A DNA stretch of 64,000 bases from NCBI GenBank assembly GCA_019416685.1, contig DXWV01000029.1, positions 116,491-180,490 on the forward strand. Reading direction: 5' to 3'. Below the pieces are notes generated by a model. The model did not search any database. It saw only the letters and a program-made list of their open reading frames with translations, and was not told the DNA's origin. Origin of the DNA: Bacteroides sp. GTDB lineage: Bacteria > Bacteroidota > Bacteroidia > Bacteroidales > Bacteroidaceae. The stretch's first letter is position 1. Each line of letters opens with the position of its first letter. Below, piece by piece: positions 27,292 to 36,147 of the stretch. The translations under genes and the position numbers were made by a program.

Positions 27292-28509
27292 TTATTTGTT
27301 ACTTATATCTTCGGGACGTACATAAAGTAGAATGAATTCATTTTTGAGATCTATCTTATTGTTGGCTTTGTACAGGTTAAGGTAATCCGTACGTGTCGGA
27401 TTCATCAGATAGATACGATACAAGTCTTTGCAAAGCTCTTGTTGTTTCATATCCCAATCACTGATTTGTTGATAAGGCCATGCTGATACATCTTTACCCA
27501 GATAGGCTGCAAGAAAATCAGTTGCCTTGTAGAAGTTACGCCCGTCGGAAGAAGTACTGTTGTCGAGGGAAAGTCCCATTTTCTTCCCCATTACAAAGAT
27601 GTCAAGCATGTGTTGAAGGTTGTATTCAGAATAACCAAAAGCGAGTGTGCGGCGGAGTTCCTGAGGTTGTTTTCCGTCCGGTTCAACTTGCTTATAAACA
27701 CGCTTTTCGGGGAATTCTTTAACGAATCGTTCTGCAGTGGCCTGATCTCCGGCATACATAGCGAAAGCGATTACTTGTGCATCATAGGCTATACTGTGAT
27801 TGTTTTTGGCCTCATGCTCTTCTTTTCCTTGTTCGCTGGTCAATATCCAGTTTAACAGTTCCCCAAACCAGGCTTTGAGTTGTTTGGAGTCGTTACTGGT
27901 GAATGCTTGTGATTGTTCCAGTAATTGCACTGCATCGAGCATTTCTATAAAGGAATAAGTGTCAATCACTCCGAAACTACGGCCTTTGTTGTTATGGCGT
28001 CCCGGAATCATTTGGGCATATTCCAGATTAGGGTTCATTCGGGTATCTTTATTAAAGAACCATACACGGATCAGTTCCGTTGCTTTTTGTGCATAACGCT
28101 CGTCATTGCTGAAATACCATGCCAGGCTGAGTGTTGTTATTCGGCTGGCTGTACTTCCCAAGCGATTACGATCCAGTTTGTTTAGTTCGGGATTTGATTC
28201 TCCGTCGCGGCTGATGTATGGTAAGCCGTCGGGTTTTGTCGGATCGGGCCAGTAATAACGTGCCTGGCTCATGTAGTCGTGTTTATCCCCACTGGCAGGT
28301 GTTTTTTCTTTATCCATGACGGAATAAGGAACTGCATTGAGTAATTTATCGGCTTTTACTTTTAGTTCTTGAAAAATGTCTGAATACGGTTGCTCCTGTA
28401 TAGATTGTTTGACGTTTTTGAGATGCTCTACATCCCAAATAGATTGTGCATGCATATTGCCGGTTATGAACAATAAAACGACAATAAATGAGGTAACTCT
28501 TGCTTTCAT
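27292..28509 (-). CDS. secreted alginate-lyase-family protein (PL38-like, glucuronan/alginate lyase)
   Basis: A 405-residue exported protein (signal peptide ending NMHAQ) with an alpha/alpha-barrel lyase domain of the Alginate_lyase (PF05426) kind. Segments supporting this are ARYYWPDPTKPDGLPYISRDG, the arginine-containing PGRHNNKGRSFGVIDTYSFI, and the catalytic-type AKNNHSIAYDAQ with an Asn-His pair. Related Bacteroides proteins are placed in PL38 and act on poly-glucuronate. I recall this rather than having checked it, so alginate or another uronan remains possible. It is encoded upstream of, and in the same direction as, the PL11 lyase. Confidence 0.8.
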   Translation of the reverse strand: MKARVTSFIVVLLFITGNMHAQSIWDVEHLKNVKQSIQEQPYSDIFQELKVKADKLLNAVPYSVMDKEKTPASGDKHDYMSQARYYWPDPTKPDGLPYISRDGESNPELNKLDRNRLGSTASRITTLSLAWYFSNDERYAQKATELIRVWFFNKDTRMNPNLEYAQMIPGRHNNKGRSFGVIDTYSFIEMLDAVQLLEQSQAFTSNDSKQLKAWFGELLNWILTSEQGKEEHEAKNNHSIAYDAQVIAFAMYAGDQATAERFVKEFPEKRVYKQVEPDGKQPQELRRTLAFGYSEYNLQHMLDIFVMGKKMGLSLDNSTSSDGRNFYKATDFLAAYLGKDVSAWPYQQISDWDMKQQELCKDLYRIYLMNPTRTDYLNLYKANNKIDLKNEFILLYVRPEDISNK

Positions 28510-28725
28510 AGTGTTTTTGTTTTGAATTTACTAAACTTTTCAAAGTCTGTTATCATCCGGAAGGAATTTTATTTTTAGAGTACCGGTGCACTTTTTAATT
28601 TTATCTCAAAAGCTTGTAACGGTGTATCTTCGTGATAAAAATACGAAATAATGGTTTTGGAAAGGAAGGAGAAACTTTTTTTCAGTATGCTTTTTCTATG
28701 TGTTGATTAAGTATAAGTCTGCCTG

Positions 28726-28769
28726 TCTGCTTCTACTTCGTTTTTATCTCGAAAAGAAGTAGAAACAGA
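28726..28769. repeat. 14-bp-arm hairpin in the gap 28510-28819
   Basis: TCTGCTTCTACTTC (28726-28739) and GAAGTAGAAACAGA (28756-28769) pair over 14 bp with one mismatch. It lies about 50 bases past the end of the minus-strand wbqC-like gene, so it may terminate that operon, although neither side has a good T-run. The rest of this 310-base gap shows no gene or clear promoter. Confidence 0.45.
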
Positions 28770-28819
28770 TTGTTTGAAGATGCTTTCTTGTTTAGAAATA
28801 TCTTAAAAAGGTTATTGCT

Positions 28820-29458
28820 CTATTTTCTTGTTTGTGGTTGTAGGACTAATAAGCTTTCCGGCCCCATATTGAATAGTAAGTCTATCATACTTAAATTCGG
28901 ACGAAAACCATTCCGGACTTCGAATACCTGATAATAAGGGTGGGGAATAAATTCCGGATCCGTCTCCCGGAAATCTTTTTTGGGATGGATGGTTTCTCTG
29001 AAATCATACTCATCCGGAGCAAAATCCGTTTTATACTCTGTAGTTCGCTTTAGGTGTAGTTCAATATCTGTCAGTTGACAAATAAGCTGGCAGAGTTCTT
29101 CGTTGAAGTCGATTAAAAACTCGTATTTCTTCTCATAGAACGGATGAAAATCATCTTTATAGTATTCAAAAAACGGCGTACTATTGTAAGCCGATTCAAT
29201 TGCATTCCAATGCATATGGCGCCAATTCCCATGATCGGAAATACGGATATCCTTCATGGGACATTTCGGATTTTCCGGCTTTACGGTAGGGATGGAAAGT
29301 GCAATATCACCATCCGGGCCGGCAATGGTACAGCGATTGCGATAGGTCTGCTTCATATAGTGGTCATGCTGCTCGATAAAAACTTTATCATAGGTGACCA
29401 ATTTGCTATAGTATTCTACGGGAGCCAGATAGGCAGAAGAGAGAAAAACAGTTTTCAT
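28820..29458 (-). CDS. WbqC-family protein
   Basis: A 212-residue protein of the WbqC family (PF08889), recognised from SSAYLAPVEYYSKLV near the start, the HDHYMKQTYRNRC segment, and the HMHWNAIESAYNSTPFFEYY block. Some family members lie in O-antigen and glycan clusters, but the biochemical role is not established. It has no signal peptide. It is the last gene of the minus-strand group dapB-lepB-lepB paralog-wbqC, 34 bases after the second signal-peptidase gene. Confidence 0.85.
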   Translation of the reverse strand: MKTVFLSSAYLAPVEYYSKLVTYDKVFIEQHDHYMKQTYRNRCTIAGPDGDIALSIPTVKPENPKCPMKDIRISDHGNWRHMHWNAIESAYNSTPFFEYYKDDFHPFYEKKYEFLIDFNEELCQLICQLTDIELHLKRTTEYKTDFAPDEYDFRETIHPKKDFRETDPEFIPHPYYQVFEVRNGFRPNLSMIDLLFNMGPESLLVLQPQTRK

Positions 29459-29492
29459 TTGTAATTCATCATTAAATATTCATCATTTATTC

Positions 29493-30431
29493 TCATCGCA
29501 CAGGTTGAAAGAAACGATTCCACCTGTAGCCTTCAAACAGATTTGTATTACTTTCTTTGGAGAACCAGATAAGAGAGGCTTTTCCGATAATATGATCTTG
29601 TGGTACGAGTCCGAAAAGGCGTGAATCGGATAGATTAACGGAATTATTGGATGCCATCCAATAATAGTCCTTGCTGAAATAACAGTGTTGTGCAGGGTGT
29701 CCGTCTACATACAATGTATCATTTTTGATTTCTGCATGTTTACCCTCATGCAATACAAGTGTGTTACGGAGTAGTGTCCTGTTCCAAGGGTATACCCGGA
29801 TAGCTATCCCTTTTTGGGGGATTATCAGTGGGTTAACTACTTGCTTTTCCCGGTCTGATTCAAGTGGTTGTATCCAGTTTGATCCGTTCATGGCCTGTTC
29901 CAGCAAGTAATATTCGTAGCGACTGAAACTTCGTACGTTATTGACGGAATCCTCTCCCATCAGTTCATTGGGAGTTATGGATAAAATGCTCAGAAGTGAA
30001 TCAAGTTGTTCTTCTCTGGTTCTTGGGTAAGTATATAATCTTTTACGGTCAGGCCCTGCTACACTTTGAGAGGACACTATCGTAAATAGTGAATCAATCA
30101 ATAATGTATCTCCTGGTACACCTACACAACGGCTGATAAATACTTCCCGCCTGTCTATAATGGGCTGTGTTGTACTCGCAGGGTTATTGAATACAACAAT
30201 ATCCTCTTTTTTCACTTTTCGTTCTCTCCATCTGTGATAAGAAAAAAGAGACATCAGTGGTAGGCGGAGTCCATAACTCCATTTGTTTACCAATATACGT
30301 TCACCGCGGAAGAGAGAATTTTCCATACCTGCCGAAGGGATAAGGCATGAGGTAAAAGCAAAACTGCGGAGCAATAATACGATGATTATTGCTCCGGTTA
30401 AAGCTATTATCCATTTTAGATTTCTCTTCAT
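29493..30431 (-). CDS. signal peptidase I-like protein lacking the catalytic Ser and Lys
   Basis: A 312-residue S26-family protein with an N-terminal membrane helix (about 8-22). It keeps the family framework: IPSAGMENSL, GERILVNKWSYG, EDIVVFNNP, RCVGVPGDTL and the late box YWMASNNSVNLSDSRLFG. In active enzymes the residue before Met in box B is the nucleophilic Ser (PS-x-SM). Here it is Gly35 (codon at 30327-30329). The general-base Lys that precedes RxxGxPGD is Ser100 (codon at 30132-30134). Also, the SGDNR-type box reads SNNSVNLSDSR. The adjacent paralog keeps both residues. So this copy is probably not a peptidase; it may be a partner or regulator of LepB. The reading frame is intact, which argues against simple decay. 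Confidence 0.85.
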   Translation of the reverse strand: MKRNLKWIIALTGAIIIVLLLRSFAFTSCLIPSAGMENSLFRGERILVNKWSYGLRLPLMSLFSYHRWRERKVKKEDIVVFNNPASTTQPIIDRREVFISRCVGVPGDTLLIDSLFTIVSSQSVAGPDRKRLYTYPRTREEQLDSLLSILSITPNELMGEDSVNNVRSFSRYEYYLLEQAMNGSNWIQPLESDREKQVVNPLIIPQKGIAIRVYPWNRTLLRNTLVLHEGKHAEIKNDTLYVDGHPAQHCYFSKDYYWMASNNSVNLSDSRLFGLVPQDHIIGKASLIWFSKESNTNLFEGYRWNRFFQPVR

Positions 30432-30461
30432 GGCGTTTTAGTTCTTCAGTTTTTTAGTTTA

Positions 30462-30512
30462 TGAGTTTGTGTTGTAGATCCTCATAATAACTACTGAGAA
30501 CTCACAAACTCA
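30462..30512 (-). other. hairpin between the two signal-peptidase genes
   Basis: TGAGTTTGTG and CACAAACTCA (10 bp) are separated by 31 bases in the 94-base gap. Short direct repeats (aactcac, actcac, aactca) lie beside it. It may modulate expression of the second gene relative to lepB; no T-run is present. Confidence 0.4.
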
Positions 30513-30525
30513 CTAACTTACCAAC

Positions 30526-31956
30526 TCATTTCACCCATTTAAAGATACGGTTCCAGCGGATTTTTCCGTTAAACCATCCCCGGTCTTTATCGAGAGATAA
30601 CCATACTACGATTGGTTTGCCTACTACATGGTCTTCGGGTACAAACCCCCAATAGCGGGAATCCTGTGAATTATGACGATTATCACCCATCATCCAGTAG
30701 TAATCCATCCGGAAGGTATATTTGTCTGTTTTTTGTCCGTTGATATAGATACCATCATCTTTCACTTCCAGCTTGTTGCCTTCGTACGCAACAATGCATC
30801 TCTCATAAATAGGGAGATTGTCCATTGTCAATGTGATGGTGGAACCTTTGGCCGGTATCCATATGGGACCATAATTGTCTACTGTCCAGTCTGTATACAA
30901 ATTTTGTGGGTAGAGATCGTGTGAGGGCCTCTCTGTTGAGATTGGTTCTATCGAAGTAACGAGGTCTTTACGTGCAAGCAATATATTGCGTGCTTTTTGG
31001 GTAAGTGGCAAATAGAAAACAGTGGCTCCCGGTTGGTAGTATTCTGTATCTTCATTGCTTAACCCCAACTCGTCATGGAGAAATTCGTCGGGTATCATCT
31101 TACCGGTGGCATGTACAGTATAGAGGAATTGAAGGTTTTCCGGTTCTTCCTGTGCTTTACCATCGATGTATATGATGCGGTCTTTTATCTGAAGAGTATC
31201 TCCCGGAAGTCCGACGCAACGTTTTACATAGTTTTCACGACGGTCTACCGGCCGATAGATTATTTCACCAAACTTTTCGGGGTGTGCAAGTACGTATTTC
31301 CTGCCAGCATCCCGATAAAGGTCGTATACGATTCGTTGTTGCTTGCGATTCAGACTATCCATGTTGATAGGATTGGAAAAAGTTCCTTTCCCCTCACGAT
31401 AAATGATGTTGTCGTAGAAGTCAGTTTGCTGATAGCTGACAGCTACGGTATCTCCTGCCGGGAAATTGAATACTACAATATCATTCATTTTCACTTTGCC
31501 AAATCCCGGAACACGTTTATATTTCCATTGCGGCCACTCGATATATGATTTAGTGTTGACAAGAGGCAATGTATGCTGTGCCAATGGCATAGAGAGAGGT
31601 GTGTTGGGAACACGAGGGCCATAGCTCATTTTACTTACATACAGAAAATCGCCTACTAACAGAGATTTCTCTAAAGAAGAAGAAGGTATCTGATAGTTTT
31701 GGAATACATATATATTTACGAAGTATACAGCTACTAATGCAAAAACAATGGCATCCACCCAACTCATGACACTACGTACAGCAGGGTTTTTCGATTTTTT
31801 CCAGAATGACCAGGGGACTTTCTTCGTGATATAAATGTCGAAGATAAAAGGAACTACGATGAGTCCCCACCAGCTTTTTACCCATACCAGAAAAGCCAGG
31901 TAAAGGAGGATAACGATGGCACATTTAATCCATTGTGCGCGCGTTGCTTTTTCCAT
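30526..31956 (-). CDS. lepB: signal peptidase I
   Basis: A 476-residue S26 signal peptidase anchored by N-terminal membrane helices (about 10-40 and 67-84). It cleaves signal peptides of exported proteins at the periplasmic face. The nucleophile is Ser94 in IPSSSLEKSL, and the general base is Lys245 in NYVKRCVGLPGDTL. The C-terminal box MMGDNRHNSQDSRYWGFVP is canonical. The protein is longer than enterobacterial LepB (about 324) because of a large insert between the two catalytic boxes, as is usual in Bacteroidetes. It follows dapB by 18 bases and precedes a catalytically degenerate paralog. Confidence 0.95.
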   Translation of the reverse strand: MEKATRAQWIKCAIVILLYLAFLVWVKSWWGLIVVPFIFDIYITKKVPWSFWKKSKNPAVRSVMSWVDAIVFALVAVYFVNIYVFQNYQIPSSSLEKSLLVGDFLYVSKMSYGPRVPNTPLSMPLAQHTLPLVNTKSYIEWPQWKYKRVPGFGKVKMNDIVVFNFPAGDTVAVSYQQTDFYDNIIYREGKGTFSNPINMDSLNRKQQRIVYDLYRDAGRKYVLAHPEKFGEIIYRPVDRRENYVKRCVGLPGDTLQIKDRIIYIDGKAQEEPENLQFLYTVHATGKMIPDEFLHDELGLSNEDTEYYQPGATVFYLPLTQKARNILLARKDLVTSIEPISTERPSHDLYPQNLYTDWTVDNYGPIWIPAKGSTITLTMDNLPIYERCIVAYEGNKLEVKDDGIYINGQKTDKYTFRMDYYWMMGDNRHNSQDSRYWGFVPEDHVVGKPIVVWLSLDKDRGWFNGKIRWNRIFKWVK

Positions 31957-31974
31957 GATATAATTTATTTATAA

Positions 31975-32703
31975 TTATTCTTTCAAAAACGGAAACAAGT
32001 CACTCATACCCAGATATCCTTGTTTATCCATAGTATATTCGGCAGCTAATATAGCACCCAAGGCAAATCCACCACGGTTTTTGGCATCGTGTGTAATGGA
32101 GATACTGTCGGCTGCTGAGTCGTAACGAATGGTGTGAATACCGAAAACTTCTCCTTCGCGAATGGAGTGAATAGGTAATTCATTGGCTGTGGCAGCTATT
32201 TCTTTTACCCAATGGTCTTTGCGATCCAGATTTTCAAGAATACCTTCAGCCAGTGTGATAGCAGTGCCACTTGGTGCGTCGAGTTTATGTATGTGATGTG
32301 TTTCGCTCATGCTCACATCATATATTGGGAACTGATTCATTATCTTTGCCAGATATTTGTTGACAGCAGAGAAAATAACAACTCCCAGACTAAAATTAGA
32401 AGACCAGAAAAGTGTTTTTCCTTCTTTCTCACAAAGGTTCTTTATTTCGTCACCATGTTCTGCCATCCATCCGGTACTACCCGAAACGAGCTTTACGCCG
32501 GCGTTGAATGTTTTAATATAGTTGTTGTATGCCACTGTCGGATTGGTGAATTCAATAGCCACGTCCGCAGAGCGGAATGCTTCAGATTCAAAATCATCCT
32601 GATTGTCGACGTCGATAATGCAGACTATCTGATGTCCGCGGCTAAGGGCAACTTTTTCCAGTTCTTTACCCATCTTTCCATAACCGATTAATGCTATTTT
32701 CAT
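31975..32703 (-). CDS. dapB: 4-hydroxy-tetrahydrodipicolinate reductase
   Basis: A 242-residue cytoplasmic enzyme of lysine and diaminopimelate synthesis, reducing the dihydrodipicolinate-type intermediate with NAD(P)H. The nucleotide-binding start ALIGYGKMGKELE and the active-site signature SETHHIHKLDAPSGTA (general-acid His, substrate-binding Lys) are both present. It is the first gene of a minus-strand group with lepB, an order found in other Bacteroides. A TATCTTTG element lies 34 bases upstream, back to back with the promoter of the divergent DUF2851 gene. Confidence 0.96.
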   Translation of the reverse strand: MKIALIGYGKMGKELEKVALSRGHQIVCIIDVDNQDDFESEAFRSADVAIEFTNPTVAYNNYIKTFNAGVKLVSGSTGWMAEHGDEIKNLCEKEGKTLFWSSNFSLGVVIFSAVNKYLAKIMNQFPIYDVSMSETHHIHKLDAPSGTAITLAEGILENLDRKDHWVKEIAATANELPIHSIREGEVFGIHTIRYDSAADSISITHDAKNRGGFALGAILAAEYTMDKQGYLGMSDLFPFLKE

Positions 32704-32736
32704 TGTTTTACTGACTTATATTCAAAATAATAGTCG

Positions 32737-32744
32737 CAAAGATA
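32737..32744 (-). promoter_or_regulatory. putative -7 element of the dapB-lepB operon
   Basis: Minus-strand TATCTTTG matches TAnnTTTG. It is only 10 bases from the plus-strand element at 32755, so the two promoters probably share upstream DNA. Confidence 0.55.
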
Positions 32745-32754
32745 AGATTTTTAT

Positions 32755-32762
32755 TACATTTG
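32755..32762 (+). promoter_or_regulatory. putative -7 element of the DUF2851 gene
   Basis: TACATTTG matches TAnnTTTG, 25 bases before the ATG at 32788, giving a very short leader. Confidence 0.5.
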
Positions 32763-32787
32763 TCGAACACATTAACGTCTTGTTAAC

Positions 32788-34056
32788 ATGGAACAACTCT
32801 TGCACTATGTCTGGAAACACAAAATATTCCCTCTAACTCCATTGCAAACAACTTCAGGATTGCCGGTAGAAGTCATTGATACCGGTTTGCAAAATACGCA
32901 TGCCGGTCCCGATTTTTTTAATGCCAAACTAAAGATAGACGGCACTCTCTGGGTGGGTAATGTGGAAATACATACGATTTCTTCCGATTGGTATCGCCAT
33001 GGACACGATCATGATAAAGCTTATGATTCGGTTATCTTACATGTTGTTGAACAAGCTGATTGCGAGGTCTTTTGTTCCAATGGAGGGCAGGTTCCCCAGT
33101 TGTTACTTGTGTGTCCGGAATATGTAAAGCAACACTATGAAGAACTTCATGCAAGTGATATTTATCCTCCCTGTTATTCCGTTTTGTCCGCTTTGCCCAA
33201 ACTAACTATCCACTCCTGGCTTAGTGCATTACAGATAGAACGTTTTCAGCAAAAGGCTGATGTGATTGCCAAACGGTTACATTCTTGTAATAATAATTGG
33301 GAAGATGCTTTTTTTATTACCTTGGCCCGTAATTTTGGTTTTGGTCTGAATGGAGATGCTTTCGAGACATGGGCCAACTTGATCCCTTTTCGTGCGGTAG
33401 ACAAACATCGGGATGATTTGACACAGATAGAAGCTTTCTTCTTTGGACAGGCAGGGTTACTAGAAGAGGATGCTACAGATGATTATCAGGCCCGACTACA
33501 GAATGAGTTCCGCTATTTACAGCATAAGTTTGAACTGTCTGCTGTAATGGATATTACTTTATGGCGTTTTCTGCGGATTCGTCCGGGTAATTTTCCTCAT
33601 GTTCGCTTGGCGCAGTTGGCAGCTCTTTATCAGATGGAACGTTCGCTGTTCTCACGTGTGATGGAAGCCAAAACATTAAAGGAGATCAGGCAGATATTGA
33701 TAGCAAAGACTTCTCCTTATTGGGAAAGTCATTTTATTTTTGGTAAATCTTCTCCCCAAAAAGAAAAAGGAATTGGAGCAAACGCACAAAATCTGTTAGC
33801 TATTAATACTGTTATTCCTTTTCTTTATGCCTACGGGTTACATAAAGCGGATGAACGTTTGTGTGATCGTGCTACTGATTTTCTGGAAGAGCTGAAGGCA
33901 GAAAATAATTATGTGACTCGTCTGTGGAGTGGGGCAGGACTACCTGTACATACAGCTGCTGATAGTCAGGCTTTACTGCAACTTCAAAAAGAGTATTGTG
34001 ATAAAAAGAAGTGTCTTTATTGCCGTTTTGGTTATGAGTATTTGCGAAAGAAATAA
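32788..34056 (+). CDS. DUF2851 family protein
   Basis: A 422-residue soluble protein without signal peptide, of the Bacteroidetes family DUF2851. Recognisable segments are the N-terminal EQLLHYVWKHKIFP, the DTGLQNTHAGPDFFNAKLKI block with conserved Asn, His, Asp and Asn, GNVEIHTISSDWYRHGHDHD, and the C-terminal cysteine-containing CDKKKCLYCRFGYEYL. The clustered acidic and histidine residues near the N-terminus look metal-binding or nuclease-like, but no function is established. The gene is divergent from dapB. Confidence 0.85.
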   Translation: MEQLLHYVWKHKIFPLTPLQTTSGLPVEVIDTGLQNTHAGPDFFNAKLKIDGTLWVGNVEIHTISSDWYRHGHDHDKAYDSVILHVVEQADCEVFCSNGGQVPQLLLVCPEYVKQHYEELHASDIYPPCYSVLSALPKLTIHSWLSALQIERFQQKADVIAKRLHSCNNNWEDAFFITLARNFGFGLNGDAFETWANLIPFRAVDKHRDDLTQIEAFFFGQAGLLEEDATDDYQARLQNEFRYLQHKFELSAVMDITLWRFLRIRPGNFPHVRLAQLAALYQMERSLFSRVMEAKTLKEIRQILIAKTSPYWESHFIFGKSSPQKEKGIGANAQNLLAINTVIPFLYAYGLHKADERLCDRATDFLEELKAENNYVTRLWSGAGLPVHTAADSQALLQLQKEYCDKKKCLYCRFGYEYLRKK

Positions 34057-34128
34057 AAACTAAAACTAACCGATTATCAGGTAACTAAAATATTTTTCCT
34101 CTTTTACTCAACGCATTCAAACTTCTTT

Positions 34129-34136
34129 TATCTTTG
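34129..34136 (+). promoter_or_regulatory. putative -7 element of the small lipoprotein gene
   Basis: TATCTTTG matches TAnnTTTG, 24 bases before the ATG at 34161. This supports 34161 rather than the in-frame ATG at 34149. Confidence 0.5.
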
Positions 34137-34160
34137 CAACCAATTTAAATGCAGTTAATT

Positions 34161-34718
34161 ATGAAAACAAAAAGAGTTGTGTCTTACCTGTTGGTAGCTG
34201 TTCTGTTAGCAGGTGTTTGCTGTGTGTCCTGTGGCAATATGTCAAAAAGAAAAGCAGAGGCTCTTGCTGCCAATGTAGAAGGGGAGGATTTTCCTGCTTT
34301 TTTAGAAAAGTTCACTTCCAGTGCAGCTTATCAGTATACACGTATTAAGTTTCCGCTGAAAACTCCTATTACTTTGATGACTGATGATGGAAACAGTGAG
34401 AAAACTTTTCCTTTCACCAAAGAGAAATGGCCGTTGTTGGATAGTGAGGTATTGAAAGAAGAACGCATTACCCAGGAAGAAGGCGGTGTGTATGTTTCAA
34501 AATATACGCTTAATGAACCTGCCCACAAAGTTTTTGAAGCCGGGTATGAGGAATCTGAAATAGATCTTCGTGTAGAATTTGAATTGATTGAAGGAAAATG
34601 GTATGTGACCGATTGCTATACCGGCTGGTATGGATTTGACCTTCCGATTGGCGATCTTAAAGAAACAATACTTCAGGTTCAGGAAGATAATAAAGCTTTT
34701 AAAGAACTGCATCCTTGA
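34161..34718 (+). CDS. small exported protein, probable lipoprotein, unknown function
   Basis: A 185-residue protein with a signal peptide (SYLLVAVLLAGVCCVSC) whose last Cys fits a loose lipobox. The mature part (about 160 residues) has no recognised family. It has a DUF4348-like look (EDFPAFLEKFTSSAAYQ near the start, WYVTDCYTGWY late), but I would not press the name. It is transcribed alone after the DUF2851 gene. Confidence 0.7.
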   Translation: MKTKRVVSYLLVAVLLAGVCCVSCGNMSKRKAEALAANVEGEDFPAFLEKFTSSAAYQYTRIKFPLKTPITLMTDDGNSEKTFPFTKEKWPLLDSEVLKEERITQEEGGVYVSKYTLNEPAHKVFEAGYEESEIDLRVEFELIEGKWYVTDCYTGWYGFDLPIGDLKETILQVQEDNKAFKELHP

Positions 34719-35274
34719 TAAAGAAAGGAAATTATCACAGAGTTTTACAGAGATGACATGGACTTTAAGAGAAATAGATACGGAGTTTGTCCTGCTTTTT
34801 GTGTTTGTTTCTGAAATAGTCACAAATATAAGGGTTTGTTGAATGAGTTTCCTACTGCTGAATGCTACTATAAAAAAAAACGGTCTGCCAAAACCGAAAT
34901 CAAGTATGTTTTTTAAAAAAACTCTGTTACTGCCTATCATATAAATAGTTCAAAGAACTGCTGTGAGTTTTTAGTGGATTCTAACGTTTTGGCTTATGAA
35001 AAAATGACTACATTTGCATAAATTTATAATCAAAGAAATTTTGGAATATAACAATATTTTATAAATAATGAGTAGAACGATTTATTAGTGAATAATAATT
35101 TGTAATATTATTACTAATTCCTGTAATATATGTATCGAAATCTGACATGGGATTTTATTCATAGTATTTTGAAATAATAGTGATAGTATAGTTTTGTATT
35201 TTTCTTTTCATTTGTGGAGTGAATGTCAATTTTTCATTCTTGCAAAATTCAATAATCTATTAAAACTATACTGT
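34719..35274. other. AT-rich gene-free gap with a promoter for the accessory island
   Basis: No credible gene is seen in these 556 bases. The sequence is markedly AT-rich, especially from 34950 on. A promoter candidate is TTTTG at 35167-35171 with TAGTTTTG at 35189-35196, about 78 bases before the ATG at 35275. The change in composition marks the left edge of the 35.2-37 kb accessory genes. Confidence 0.5.
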
Positions 35275-36147
35275 ATGAAAGTAAAGCACGTATTAACAAT
35301 TTTCTTATTATTAAGTTTAAATGCTTGTACAAAGGAAGACTTTGAGAATGAAAAGAAGAATTTAGTAAAAGATATGACGGGGAAAGTTGAATTGCTGACA
35401 ATAGAAAATGCCCAACGTCAAGTTTCTAAATGGCTAAGCAGGGTGAATATTTTAGGAAGAGAATCATTTATTAATTTTGATTCTTGCAGCGTTGATTCAA
35501 CTAAGATTACTCAATGTTGTGAACAACATAAAACGATTTCAAAGACTGATGTATTGGTGTATAAATGGGAAAAGGCTCAACTAACTGAAAGGGGAGAAGG
35601 TATACAAGTAGTTGAAGTGCCTGTTGATATAGATAAGTCAATTGGGATACGTGAAGGTGAAGCTTTGATTAATGTGAAAGTTTATACAACTTTGTTAATA
35701 GAGAAAAGGATAGAGAAAGAAATGCCTCAGGCTTATTTTATGACTCTTGTACCAGATTTTGATTATATAAAACAAAAAGGGGATACCATTCATAAATGGG
35801 GACGTCCGACAAAGAATGGGGATTTTACAGGTCGTGTGTTCTTTTCGACTTTAGATGGACATTTTACTCGTGGATTGAGATATAAAAATGGAGTAGTTAC
35901 TGCCCTCATTCTGAATGGGCATTATTGTGCAGGTCCAGAACAGACTCGTTTGGGAGAAATTGAAGAATCTAATTGTAGAAATTTTAGTCTCTGTTTTTTT
36001 AAAGAACCTACAACTCGTAGCGATTGGGAAGGGTACACTTGTCTTGTTTGTGGTAAATTTATAAGATGGGAAGATACTCCATGTCATGAAGTTGACGTAC
36101 ATTGGTGCAGAACATGTAATCGTTTAAAGGATGAGTGTGTGTTGTGA
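35275..36147 (+). CDS. lipoprotein with C-terminal cysteine motifs; probable 5' part of a frameshifted gene
   Basis: A 290-residue lipoprotein (signal peptide LLLSLNAC). Residues about 30-250 form a domain I cannot name, with DVLVYKWEKAQL, QAYFMTLVPDF and GRVFFSTLDGHFTRG. The C-terminus carries paired cysteines: CLVC near 258, then CH, then CRTC-NRLKDE-C just before the stop. The same CxxC-x4-6-CxC unit is repeated at the start of the next frame (36131-36970), which lacks any signal peptide. Dropping one base from the GT-rich run 36135-36146 joins the frames so that ...CRTCNRLKDECVC continues into DLCNSYPCIC, restoring the unit. I therefore think this is the front of one lipoprotein of about 560 residues. 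Low GC suggests acquisition by transfer. Confidence 0.75.
   Translation: MKVKHVLTIFLLLSLNACTKEDFENEKKNLVKDMTGKVELLTIENAQRQVSKWLSRVNILGRESFINFDSCSVDSTKITQCCEQHKTISKTDVLVYKWEKAQLTERGEGIQVVEVPVDIDKSIGIREGEALINVKVYTTLLIEKRIEKEMPQAYFMTLVPDFDYIKQKGDTIHKWGRPTKNGDFTGRVFFSTLDGHFTRGLRYKNGVVTALILNGHYCAGPEQTRLGEIEESNCRNFSLCFFKEPTTRSDWEGYTCLVCGKFIRWEDTPCHEVDVHWCRTCNRLKDECVL

Noticed and set aside
34630..34842. 70-codon plus-strand frame overlapping the end of the small lipoprotein
   Set aside because: Out of frame with the gene and without motif or signal; the region is low complexity.
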